From Clytia hemisphaerica (Eukaryota; Cnidaria; Hydrozoa; Leptothecata; Clytiidae), in NCBI GenBank assembly GCA_902728285.1, contig CACVBU010000865.1, positions 1,579,044-1,643,043 on the forward strand: 64,000 nucleotides of DNA, given 5' to 3'. Below the pieces are notes generated by a model, which ran no database searches, was not told where the DNA came from, and was given only the letters and a program-made list of their open reading frames with translations. Below are positions 34,661 through 47,000 of this stretch, one piece after another. Every line of letters starts with the position of its first letter. Position 1 is the first letter of the stretch. A program made the translations under genes and the position numbers.

Positions 34661-36279
34661 TGCAGGGTGTATAAAGAAGTATCTTTTCATTTTTCCAGGG
34701 GGTAAAAAGTTATTTCATTGAGCAATATTTGTGCTAACAAAGGGGGGGTTTGTACTTTTACGGTGTAACGGGGTCCGCCCTTTTTTAGTACGTTATTACG
34801 AAATTTGCCGAAAAACAAGATGGGAAGACGGTATTTTAAAATCAGACGGTGACGGTGATTAGCCATTTTTTTGTCCGTATTCTGTTATACAAGTCTCTCT
34901 CTACAATGTGATTAGTCTTTTCAATTTTCGGGATTACGGGATTCAGCTAAAATTCTGACGGGAAAACGGTATTTCGAGCCCCTACAAACCCTTCCGCTCC
35001 CCCAACATAGTACACACGCGCTGGCTTCTGATATTAGAATGTAATTCGCTTTAAAAAAGACTAAACTGTAAAACCGGAAACATAAAAAATAAGACAGTTT
35101 TCCAGGCTGGAATTTCAGGCTAATCATTAAGACATTCTATATTAGAAATATGAAACCAAATTTTGTATAGCCTCAGTATAACGTTTTTTGATAAAATATC
35201 CAAATATGTTGTAGTTTTTTTGTACATATGTAATTTTCAATGCTTTTGATTTTATATCGTAGCAAGCACACCTACATTACATTATACATTACATACATTA
35301 TAATATATAATAACACTGGAAATACATTTTTGATACTCATATGCATTCACATTTTAAAATTGTTATTTTTACGGGGATTATTTCTTTTGTCTCGTCATCG
35401 ATAAGACTACTAAAACTTGAAATTTTTTGCTGAAATTTTGGGAAAATAGTCTCTCTAAAGGTGGTAAAACTGGACCAACGAAACTCAATTTATCTAAGGG
35501 TCACTTTCGAATTTTGGCTCGGACATACCCGTCATCTCGTAAACCTAGTACCCTCCCCTCTCCTTCCCGATTAACGAGTGCAGAATAGGATGGGTCCAGG
35601 CTGGTATAAGGTATACATGGTAAGGCTGGTATTGAAGCTTGGGTGGGTACGAGTAGTTTTGGAGAATGTCGGGTATACACACAATCGTCGAAAATCGACC
35701 CTTACAGAGACACAATCGTCGAAAATCGACCCTTACAGAGCAAATAGACGATATCGGCTTTCCGAATTCTCCCCGAATGATTACCCATGATGTATTGCGC
35801 AAATTTACGGAAAGTCAATATCGTCCGTGAATTTTTTTGCGCAATGCACCATGGGTAATCATTCGGGGCGAATTCGGAAAGCCGATATCGTCTATTTTCG
35901 AAAAATTTCCTAACCTTAGATTAGAGAAATCTTTTTGGATTGAATTTTCAACTTTCTACCCCTTGTCCCGCTAAGGGTCCAAAGTTCGAAAGTCAGGCAG
36001 CACCCCCCCCCCCCGTCAGCTCGAAACCCTAGTATCCCCCGGGGGGGGGGGGGCACTGTAGTTGTTGGAGGGGATATCTCCAAAAAAAGGACAAAGACAG
36101 TTTGATGAGGTTACTCTTCGTGAGAGAGTTTGATGTTCTAATGAAAAAATTACGCAAGCAAGAAAGATTAACAGCATGATAAAATTGTTTTAGTTTTTCC
36201 TTTGCATAAGGAATAAATCGTCTTTTAAATTGCAAGCACGTAGTGAGGTTATGATGACATCATTCTAATCAAACGAGTA
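34661..36279. other. Intergenic repeats downstream of gene 1
   Basis: Contains a 31-bp tandem duplication at 35680-35741 (ACACAATCGTCGAAAATCGA...), the foldback at 35742-35898, and F-family ends near 35535-35560 and 36000-36050 in reverse orientation. No gene seen. Confidence 0.45.
35742..35898. repeat. Long foldback with AAATAGACGATATCGGCTTT arms
   Basis: The left arm AAATAGACGATATCGGCTTT...GAATGATTACCCATG is mirrored by CATGGGTAATCATTCGGGGC...CCGATATCGTCTATTTT. Confidence 0.85.
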
Positions 36280-36650
36280 CACGTTTTTTTTTATTAGAAC
36301 ACCTAAAACTTGGCTGAACCTGGATGTGCTTATTTTTTTGGCAGTTTTCAGCCTAAAATGTTCTTAAATGCGTTCTTAATTTTTCAAACTACTCTAAATC
36401 GGCAATATCATGCCAAATAGCACTCGAACACTTAAAATTGGTAAAATTTGGACAATATTTGACTCTCGATTTTAGAAAATCCATCCCTAATAAGTTCGGT
36501 TAAAACTGCTTGAAAAGAGGAAAAAATTATAGTTTCTTGTCATTTTTTTCCAAACTGAGGCTGGGCATGTTCTTACGATGTTCTTAATTTTTCGAAGAAT
36601 TTCAGCCTCAATGTTCTTATAAACTGGGTTCTAATAAAAAATAAAACGTG
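36280..36650. repeat. A-family TA MITE, long variant
   Basis: Starts CACGTTTTTTTTTATTAGAA after TA and ends TTCTAATAAAAAATAAAACGTG before TA. Confidence 0.65.
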
Positions 36651-36729
36651 TATATATAAGAGGGTGTCCAGTAGGAGTAGGAGTCGCGTCCAACTATTTC
36701 TCCAGGATAGATACCCTCACATCAAAGTA

Positions 36730-37002
36730 CACTTTTTTTATAAGAACCAGTAAAGTTTTGCTGTGGCTCGGCTGTTCTTATTTTCTAGGCACTTTGAGCC
36801 TCAAATATGTCTTAACCTGTTCTAGCCCTGTTGTCTGGGTGCAATTGAGGTAATTTTGGCTTTATACCAAACTTTTACTAAATTGCAGAAATTGCTTGAA
36901 ATTGAGTAATTTAAGGCTCAGCATTGTTCTCAAGTTGTTCTTATTTTTGGGCAATTTTTCAGCCTCATTGTTCTCATAAAATTGCTCTTATAAAAGAAAG
37001 TG
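36730..37002. repeat. A-family TA MITE variant
   Basis: Starts CACTTTTTTTATAAGAACCA after TA and ends TGCTCTTATAAAAGAAAGTG before TA. Confidence 0.6.
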
Positions 37003-40000
37003 TATATAGAGGGGGGCGTACGGGGGTCGCAGACACCGAAATACCGATGCATATTTCTTGGATTACCGTCAACACCGACAGCAAAATTTGGTAAAATCCT
37101 TATTTTTGTCACTGCATGGCATGTTTGACACCGAAATACCGTCACTTTTTTCTTCAAACACCGAAACACCGACGGAAAAAGGGTTAATACCGTCACACCG
37201 TCAAACCCGTACGCCCCCCTCTATATACGATAGCTAGAAAAAAATGCTAACACTCCTTCTCAGAATTTGCATCAATATTTCTCAACAAACATTTTTATTG
37301 TGTAATTTCACCTACGGTGGAGTGAAAAATGACAGGTTTAGATGTTTTGATTAAAACTTTACGATTTTTTATAAGAACAAGGAAAACCTTCAAAATGGAG
37401 TCTTATATCTTCTGTACGTTGTTCTTAATTTTTGTTTAATAATAGGGTAGGACATTTCATTCATTTGTTTTGTAAATTATGCTATTACAGAAATTGAATT
37501 CAAAAGAAAGAATATTTGTTTACAAAAAGTGTTTCTTATAAAAAATGCATTTTGTCAATATTCAAAAGTGCACTACATAGTGTAAATACACAACGATGGA
37601 GTGCTTAATCATTAATAACACTCAAATCATAATAGAGAGCTTGAGAAATGAGCAAAAATATAAAACGGATGACATATTTGTAATGCCAAAGACTGGAAGC
37701 CGCGTGATATGATATATATCTTCAATATTGTGATGTATGACTTGTTCATGAGATGGCATAGTTCTGTTTTTTGATTTTGTTTATAAATTTTAAGTATTTA
37801 GAATTGTCGTCAATCGCTTTAAACTCTACGCATGTATTGTGTAGTGTAGGGTTGTAGGGTACGATCTTTAGGAGTGCTCTGTAAATGTTAGGAAGTTTTG
37901 TTTTGTATGCTACATGCTACCGTCTTGCATAAGATTCCCGCATAAAAATGCTCACTACTTTTCAGGAATTTTTCCGCTATTTTTCCCGGGATAGCTGACA
38001 TTTGATTGGAATATCTTTGTAATGTTTACTTACGAAACTAACCTAACTTGCCGAAGATTGATTTTCAACTACCCGAGAAGTCCTGACCTTTTTCTGCTAG
38101 AAATGGAAATGAAATCTTAGTGCAGGAAAGGGAATCTTATGCAAAACGACAGTTTACAATAAAGCCAAATTATCGGTTCTTTTCGATGACATAGATTGAT
38201 GGCAACTTTTGTTGAACATGGAAGTCGACACTCGATTAAAAAAAGGTTGTGTACGTGCGGCCCAAAAATGGGAGCTTTACAGTGCAGAGAAAATTCAATC
38301 AACTTTGAGTAAACTTTGGCGAAAAATCTACCCTTACTGTGCGTTTTCTAGAAGTTTTTTGACCATTTATAGACAAATATGGTCTGATGTTCCAAATTTT
38401 AACAGTGCACTTTTTCTCATCTTTGTTCATTTATTTCGACCATTACAGTGCACTTGGGAAGCTTGGAAAAGGGACCCTTAAGGGCCGCACGTACGGTAGG
38501 TTGTTTAACTTGAGTGCCTCCCCCCCCCCCCCGGGACAAAATTTTCATTGTATTGAGCCAATTGAATAAGTTAACAAAGAGTTAATAAATTTTGGAAAGG
38601 AAGTTGTTTCATTGTTTTATTTCTTCATTTTTATCAAAAATGGTTCTTTAGTCTATTTACGTATAATATGTCACGTGCCAAAAATTTCAATGGATTTAGA
38701 AAAACCTGTTTAACATGTATTTTTGTTTTCGTTTATTTAGCTTATCAACATTTGTACGGAAGTTCTTTGGAGATAGAGAGCTCTCCAACAAAGTTTGCAA
38801 ATCGAAATTTTCTTTGGTTGCACGTTGCACATGGGCATGTCCTTAGTGTGGATTTCATAAAATCTTTCTTTTGTGTGTATGTGCTGTGGATTTTGTCTGT
38901 CGTATTTTAGATTTTTATTTTAAATGTGGCTTGGTTACATTTGGGCAAGTTTTTTTTCTAGTTTAGTTTTGTGGGCCTAAGATAATTGTTTTGTTTTCTT
39001 GGTCATAAGCCAGAGATGATTAGCTACCACTCTTCTCTTATTAAAACAATGAGGCTGAAAATGCTAAAAATTAAGAACAATTTTAGATTCCATTAGCCTG
39101 GAATGGCTTCATGGTTGAATTTCTAACCAATTAAGGGTCAAAATAGTATAGACCAGGGGTTTTTAAAGCTTAAAACACCTCAATTTTGTCATAAATATAT
39201 ATGAAGAAATAAGAATCTCTGTCCAACTATATTCATTTCTAATCTTCAACCTTTCCTTGGTAAGAAAAAGTTAAGCCTAAGATTCGCATCACATTTTAAA
39301 TCTTGCACATTCTTTATTTTCTCACGTGGTATATTTCCGAAATGTGGCCCAAAATTCCGAAATCTACGGGTCCAAATAACAAAATTTCTTGAACCTTTGA
39401 GGGAGCCAATTGTTGATTTATGGTTTTTGTACCCCTGTGAGAGACTTTCGAGGGTGTAAAAAGGGGCACTTTATGGTCCAACACCCATTTTGCCCAAATA
39501 AAAATGGTATGGTAGAACCACACCCAATTTTACTCCCTCCAGCTACAGATAATGTTAAATTGAGTTTTTTTTTGGTTTGTATTAGCTCAACAAAGCATTA
39601 AACATGTTCTGTATCTTTGGTGAAGTTGATCTATCGTCACTTTGAAAAAAGTCTGGAATCTAAAGGGGGGCGTACGGGGCTCGCAAAATTTTTTCTAGCG
39701 ATTTAACCTTCTTCATTTTGCTTTGGTTAAAACTGCCGTTTTGTGGGGGTCCTAAAAAGGGGTAGGATACAATCGCCCTGTCCCCTATAGCATTACTACA
39801 TTTTGAGGATATTTTAGTTGCAGCTTAGCAAGTACATTGCAATTCACCAGCAACTCTTAATGTTTTTCAATTAATCTCGTCCATTTTTAATTGTCCTTCC
39901 GACTGCCGGTAATTTTTGTTGGCGTTGGGAACCTGTTTTTCTTTTTTTGAAAAATTGCACATTGAAAGTACATTAGAGTCTCCATAACTCAACCATACAG

Positions 40001-40820
40001 GGGGGGACACAAATTTGTTCAAGTTAAGGAAATTTCGAGTTATAAAGCAAGGTTTACGAGGCATTGTTAACTGAAGGGACCAGAAAACTTATTCGAGTTA
40101 GACATTCAAATTATAGAGGTTCGAGTTAAAGAGATTCCGCTGTTTATACATTTTGAGATGGTACTCATTGAAGAACTGAACTATGACCTTTTTTGCTTCA
40201 CAGTCGAAAGCTGAACTCACAGTGGGATGAAATTTCGGTAGTAGGAAGTAGACGATGCTATCGTCCGTCAGAGGGATAGTAAACGCGAGAAAAAAATATA
40301 TATGCGCAGAGTTTACAGCCATCACGGTGGTTTACGGGAAAAAATAGTGGCGGTAGAGTTTGGAACAAGCAAACACCTCCGCCATAGACTGGCACGCCAG
40401 TCGGGCTAGAACGGTATCACGCGTTAAAGGTGAGAGAAAGAAGAAATTTTGTCGGTGGCAAGGGCAGCCTCTCACCAAGTTTTTCTCGTTTACCTACGCA
40501 GCTCCTATTCTAGCAAACGACCGCCGCCTTTATGTTCCCACCCTCTGACATGATTAATCAACAGACTAGTTTGCTAGTCTACCTCCGCCAGTGCTTTGAA
40601 ATAAGGTAGAAGATTTCCAACACTATACTAATGTCCTCCAGTATGTCGAAGATTCTTAGAATGGAGGAGATAATATTTTAGTGTAGTTTTGCAATTTTTC
40701 TCACTGGGGAGAGGGAGGCGTTCCTTTTAACCTACCGGATTGTCGTGCAGGGACGTCTAAATAACCGAAAATTAATGAATCGCAATTTTTATGACGTTGT
40801 CGTTTTTTATTTTTCCCTAG
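37003..40820. other. Intergenic region, no gene recognised
   Basis: Holds another degraded A-family copy (about 37363-37556), a truncated F-family end (about 38465-38535, ending in poly-C then GGG), a pogo-like fragment with TCGAGTTA words (about 39983-40142) and a GACGATG repeat (40249-40340). Open frames are short and without codon-like character. Confidence 0.45.
40249..40340. repeat. Dispersed repeat with GACGATGCTATCGTCCGTCA
   Basis: Same word order as 33711-33830 (AGTAAACGCGAGAAAA, TATGCGCAGAGTTT). Confidence 0.5.
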
Positions 40821-40894
40821 GTAAAAAATAATATGACAAAAATATTTATAACATAAAAACACGATACATATCAATTATTTCCTTACGAAACAAA
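40821..40894 (+). other. Probable 5' UTR segment of gene 2
   Basis: A good acceptor (TTTTTATTTTTCCCTAG at 40804-40820) precedes 74 AT-rich bases and the start codon at 40895, so a further 5' non-coding exon probably lies upstream. No promoter motif can be assigned. Confidence 0.4.
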
Positions 40895-41002
40895 ATGGAT
40901 GCTCGAGAAATAGTTCTTCCTCCAAACACCCAATCAAGTGCAGCTGGTAACGCCCATCGTCCATGGCCCGCCAAACACCACCCTGGACCACATGAAGGAC
41001 AG
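40895..41002 (+). CDS. Gene 2 exon 1: start codon, N terminus
   Basis: MDAREIVLPPNTQSSAAGNA..., 36 codons, donor GTATGC at 41003, phase 0. It is the only ATG that links in frame to exon 2 with a plausible donor. The 6.9-kb intron that follows is by far the longest of the gene. Confidence 0.75.
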
Positions 41003-44000
41003 GTATGCTAATGGTTTTACCCCTGTATCGTTAGAAATAAGTAATTCCAGTATCATTTATGCAATATGAGGTATGTTCACTTTACGCTGATAGGGGTCCC
41101 ACTTTCTCTGACTCCAGAAGAATGTTTTGGGGCTCTGAATTTTTTACTACACTTTTTTTATGGGAACAATTTTATAAAAATAATTTAAGAATGCTGAGCT
41201 CAGAATTACTCAATTTCAAGTAGTTTAGGGGTCAATTTTGTAAAAATTGTTAAAACGGGGTTTTTCGACCCAATGAACTACCTTCATGAGGTTGTAACCT
41301 TCGATAAAGGGACTTTAAGGGGAAATAACTATATAGCTGGAATCAGCAGGGTCATCTCTGTGCAAAATCCAACCTTGATAGACCTATTTCCATCAGTAGA
41401 TGATTACGTGTCATGCGCAGAGTAATGGAGATTTGCTCGATGATTAGCTAAAAACATGCATAGACGGTCAAAGACATGCTGATTTAAAGTAAACTCAGTT
41501 TTCAGCAACTAAAGGCCAACGAGATCGAGACACATTTTATTCTGGCGTTATATGGACTTTGAAACAATGTGCCAGCCTAGTCTTGGCTAATCTCAGATTA
41601 GCGAAAGAGCAGATTCGATTACGCCGCCCTTGCACGTATTCCCTCTAAAGGCCATATCGCAGAGCATAGAGTAGAGTGTGGTATGGGTGAATTAGTGATA
41701 TGTTATGAGGTTAAAGTTCCGCTAAATTTGAAACGATCGGAAACTTTACACTTTTGTTTTTATGAAATCAGCATTACTAGGAATCTATACATTGAACCTT
41801 TTTGTTTGACCTTTTTGTCTTTACCATCGCATATATGAAAATCTCTATACGCTTCGTTTCATAAGAACAATTTTATAAAAACACGAAACTGAAAATCAGC
41901 AAAAGCCTAAGAACAAATTAAGAACAATCCTGAGCCTCAGACTTCAGAAATTACTAAGAAAGTACTGGTTTTAACATATTTAAACCGATTATGGGCCAGA
42001 AGATTAGATTCGTGATAAAACTTCAAGAATAAAAGTATCACCGATGACACATTCATAGCATTTGCGCCAAGCTAGATTCTCTAAACGACTAAGTTTGGTT
42101 AACGACTAACAGACTGGTTCTTATAAAAAAGCGTGTATTTCATGATGATTTCGAGGTAGCTTTTTTCGCTGCATTATTATCTACTTATGGTGTAAATTCT
42201 GTCCCATATTTACTTTACAATTCGTACGTTTTTGAAATGGTCGCTTAGATGCACTGACGAAGATAATCATTATTTATTATCTTCACTCTATAGTTTTCTG
42301 TCACGACGTCTCAATAGGCTTTGTTTTTAATTTAACTATATCGGGAGAAAGACTCAACAGTGTTCAACGAAGGTATTCAGTTTTGCTTGGGGATCGAACC
42401 CCCGGGGGGTACTAGGTTTACTGGATGACGGGGGGGGGTGCCGCCTGGCTTTCGACTCTTGAACCCTTAGTGGAACTTAAAAGAAAGGAAAAGTTGAAAA
42501 TTTTGTGAATTTCAGGGTTCCTTATTGGAACTAATTTGTCCAAATTTAGATGTTTTTAGGGGCAAAAAATTTAAAATAGTTTTCCTACCATTATTGGGAC
42601 TGAGATTTAATTTTCTGCTTTTTCCATCCCTTACACCGGGACTGCCAGGCTCCAAAAAGGCACTCTTAAGGGCGGTACATATACCTTTACTTGCCTAAGT
42701 ACCCCTCCTCCTAGGTTCGAACCGATTGGTAGTACTTAGCTAATTTATACCAGAGTATATGTAGCATAGTACCGAAATGAATTTTGAAATTTCCATTTCC
42801 AGATATCGGGTCTGCTCATAGACAATCACTTAGCCACAAAGAGGTACGGTGGTGTTCTACCCATTAAGTTTAAAGCCTGAAGGGCTAGAGTGCAATCTCT
42901 AATCCTTCCCAGGTAAGAAAAAGTGAAACCACTTATTTCCCATCCGGAACGCGCCTAGAACACGCCGCTACCATGACGACGAATTGTATCTAGCGGTTCC
43001 TTTGTTTTTGGGGATTGCATTTTTTGAAATCTAGCGATAGATTTTACTTTCAATCCGGCGTTTGTGGTAAAAACCACGCGTTGGGCGTGGCTTTACTTCT
43101 CATTCAGGATTCTTGCCCTTCGGGCTTGGAAGTCAATGGTTCTACACCCTCAGCTTCTTTATTACCTTTATCTTTTTCATTATCATTAGCGAATTTTTCG
43201 CAAAATTTAAAAAGCTATATTAATTCGCTGAAGTTACCATTCTCGAAGGAAAATATTGCTTAATGACCTTACCTTAGTCGTATCTTCTCTCTCCGAAAAG
43301 CAACATGTACCTTATCGGGGAAAGTTTTCGTCGGGGAAAATATTCGTCACTTGTTGGTAGTGGTAAACGCATTAAGGCTGGGGAAAATTTTCGTCGGTGA
43401 AAAATATTCGTCACTTGGCCAAAATTTCGTCACTTTTCCCCGACGAAGTTTTCCCCGATAAGGTACTCAATTTCGTTTAAAAGGAAAACTTAATCTATAT
43501 TTTCAATTCCGCTAATTGAGTAGTCGCTATTTAAAATCACATTCTTAGATTGAATCAGGCTCTACGTCCGTTACTGCTGTACATTCTAAAATGATAATTA
43601 ATTAATCATTGATGATGCTCGGCTTGCAATGACGTGCTTGTCACTTTTCCAGGAAACATTGCTAGACGTTCTTTCAAAAACAAAATAATGCTCTTTTGCA
43701 ACTTTCTAATTCCGTTTCTTAATATAAATCCGTGTGATTAATCATCAATCAATTAATTATGTCGTTAAATTTTAATTACACATCTAAATGTCTCTTAGTC
43801 TGAATCGCAGACTTCTACAAAACCCCAGGTAGTATAAGGAGCACGAACAGTAGCGGCCTGGCTTAATGTTTTTGGTGGTGCAAACTAACAAATTGGCGCC
43901 CCTGGTATTTTTGTCCTTATTTGCACCCTCTACCATTAAGTGAAAATATTAAACTGTAAGAGCAGTGACTGGTTGAAAGTAACGCGCGGAATCTCCGAGT

Positions 44001-47000
44001 TAACAAACTTTTATTTATACGAAGGTGGTGGTAATGATAACTTGATATCTATTTCCTTGTTATTTCCTAATTTTCCTTTACTCTCCATTAAAAATCAATG
44101 GCTGAAAGAGGCCCCAAAAATTCGAAAGTTGGGAGGAATAAGAATTCTTTGTAATTTAGGCGCGGCAGGCAAAAAAATTTGGTGCAAGAAAGGTCAAACA
44201 GCTTAAAAGACATTCTAAAAAGGAGAAAGTTAGTCCGCATAAGACCACAAAAACCACAGCGAGCAGTTTCGATCAATCAATGCTGATAGTAGTTTTGAAA
44301 AAATTCGTAAAATAAAAAAAAATTTACATTGCACTTATAGAAGGCGTGTCAAAGAGCGCCAAATCGCCCAACCAAACATCAAAAAAAATTTTGGCGCCCC
44401 CTTGAAAAGCTTTTTTGGCGCCCCTCTCAGGTCTTTCTGGGTGGTGCACTGCACACCCTGCACCCCCTGCCAGGCCGCCACTGAGCACGAATCCGTTAGT
44501 GGATGCAAGCAGCCCAAATCTCTCTCTGGGTGACTCATCTTCGCCCAACGGATTAAAATTTCGAAAAAGTTTCGAATTAGAGAGTCTTTAGTGCTATTTC
44601 GAAACTGGAATATAGAATCTCTATAGCTCGAACACGCATGGGGAACACATTGTTCGAGTTTTAAGGAAATTCGAGTTATGAAGTAAGGTTTATCATGAAC
44701 TTAAACCATTATAATCTAAAGGAACGAGAAAAATCGTTCGAGTTAGTTCAACGTTCATCTAACGTTATATGGGCGTTGTGAACGTTAGATGAACGTTGAA
44801 AAAACGTTATGTGCCAGCTGGGAGGATCATTTTAAGAACCTGCGTATCTGCAGTTTAAAAAAAATGTTTAATTTATTTCTCTAGCCCGCAGAACTAAAAT
44901 GATGAGAACATTCTCAATTATTATTGATGTTCTTATAAAAGAACATATTGATGTTCTTATAAAAGAAATTGTGCAACGCCCATCATTATAAACATAAGTT
45001 TGGGGAAATTCCCAATCGATTAAGAAACCATTTCAATAAAACAATGGATCATTTATGATACTACCTATTTTCTTAATTGCAAAAGTATTTTACGATGCTA
45101 TAATTACAAATGCGGTTTTTCAATTTCTTGCTCTTTCTATGAGAACATGTCATTAAAAAGTGATTCATTATTAATGACTTTCCAGAAACCGAGAGGAAGT
45201 TTATTAATAAGCATGCAGAAGGAGTGTTTTTCTTCCGTTTTGTTTTCCAATTATGGAAGTTGCCTGCTCTCCACCTTGTTATATGAATGCACGCCAAAGC
45301 AAATAATGAAGCAATTATTCTTTTTCGTTTCTTGCGGCTTTCTATTCTTTGCATGGTCGATTGATTCAGATAATAAGCCCTGGAATTACTCCAATTAATG
45401 ATGCTCGTTTACTCTTAGAATTGTTTTGATTTGATGCGTTGCCAATGCATTCATTGCTTAATTGCTTTCGGCTAAAGATTGCCGACAATGTCTAAAATTA
45501 GATATGTCTGCGCGCTGTGGCTTGTGCAGATGTATGTATTCGTATCTAAGAGGTTTAAAAACTACGCGCTTTTATAAAAATGGTGTAAATCCATTTCATC
45601 ATAGATATTCTTAACTTTTTTGGGAAAATCATCCTAAAATATTCTTACAGCATTCTAAGGTTGCTTAGGTTAGGATTCTAATTCAGACTAGATTTAACAT
45701 TTAGTACATACGTCTCAAGCATAAAATGGCATTTTTGTGAAAGGGGGTACTTGGGGGTATGTAATTGAAAATGCTCTAAAAATGGCATTCTTAGCTTGAG
45801 CAGCGAAATTCCCAACCATCAGTATTTTGGATAAATTTTCATACCTTCATTTGCTTAAATTTCATAAATTTCAGCCATTCTAATGTTCTAAATTTTTAAC
45901 AAAAAAGGGTATTTTAGAGGGGGTTGGTCCCGGGGGGTACTACCCTTGCTGACCTCCGTGGGTGTGCCGCTGAGGTCCGAAAAATGTACCCTACTTGGGA
46001 CTCACTTTTGCAAAAAAAAAAGTGACCCTGAATAGGACTGAATTTCAAAAACCTTCTCGAATTTTTCCTCTTTTTTCCAAATTTTTCGTCAAAAAGGTAC
46101 CATACGAGGGGCGTTTTTGCAACCCTACGTGGGACTCATTGAGGTGAAAAAAGGTCCCCTGGCCAGCGGCATATCCCCGTACCTACTTTTGCTCAAGTAC
46201 CGGAAAGTCGGTAGACTCCGTCTAAGCTGAACCAAATAATGGTAAAGTCAAAAATAGAATATTGCAGCGAAATTTGATATCGTTAAAGTATCATGGGAGT
46301 AAAGTCATTTGAAACCCTTGTTGTGGATAAATCGCACACATAGCAAAGAAACCTGATCCTCATTTGTTTATCCCACTTCAAATTTCATCCATTTAAGAGA
46401 CTGTTAAATAGCTATATGACGTTACAAAATATATCAGTTTTCAATATTTTCCTTCGCTATATATATATACGTTTCTTTTTTTATAAGAACAAACTATATA
46501 AGAACATAAGGCTTCGATGGCCAAAATATTAATAACACGTTAAGAACATTTTAAGGCTTTGTTTGTGGACTCAAAAACACTCGTTTTCTTAGGAAATGGG
46601 TAAAAATGGTCACAAAATGGTGAAAAATTTTAAGAGTATTTTTAGGCTTAAAACTAAAAAAGTTAAGAACATCCCAAGAGGCTTCAAAAATTTTGGTCCT
46701 ATAAGAAAAGGTGTACTGTGTGTTTTTTTTTCTCATACGCCCCCTCCTAATCATTTACAAATTATGATGACTCATCATCATTTTATTCGTTGTTTATTTC
46801 AACAGGTTGATCAAGTTTCAAAACCAAGTTCCCACTTATCGCTCTTCATCACTGAGAGCCTTTTCTGAATGCTTCATAAGAAATGTAATCAGATTTTACA
46901 AGGTTTACGAGGTGGCGGGTACGTTAAAGCCAAAATTGACCCTGTGACAGACTGATTTCGAAAATGAACGCTGCAGATCTCTGTACTACACGTTTTTTTT

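Noticed and set aside
45073..45354. Minus-strand 93-codon frame
   Set aside because: AT-rich, low-complexity composition, no motif, no splice support.
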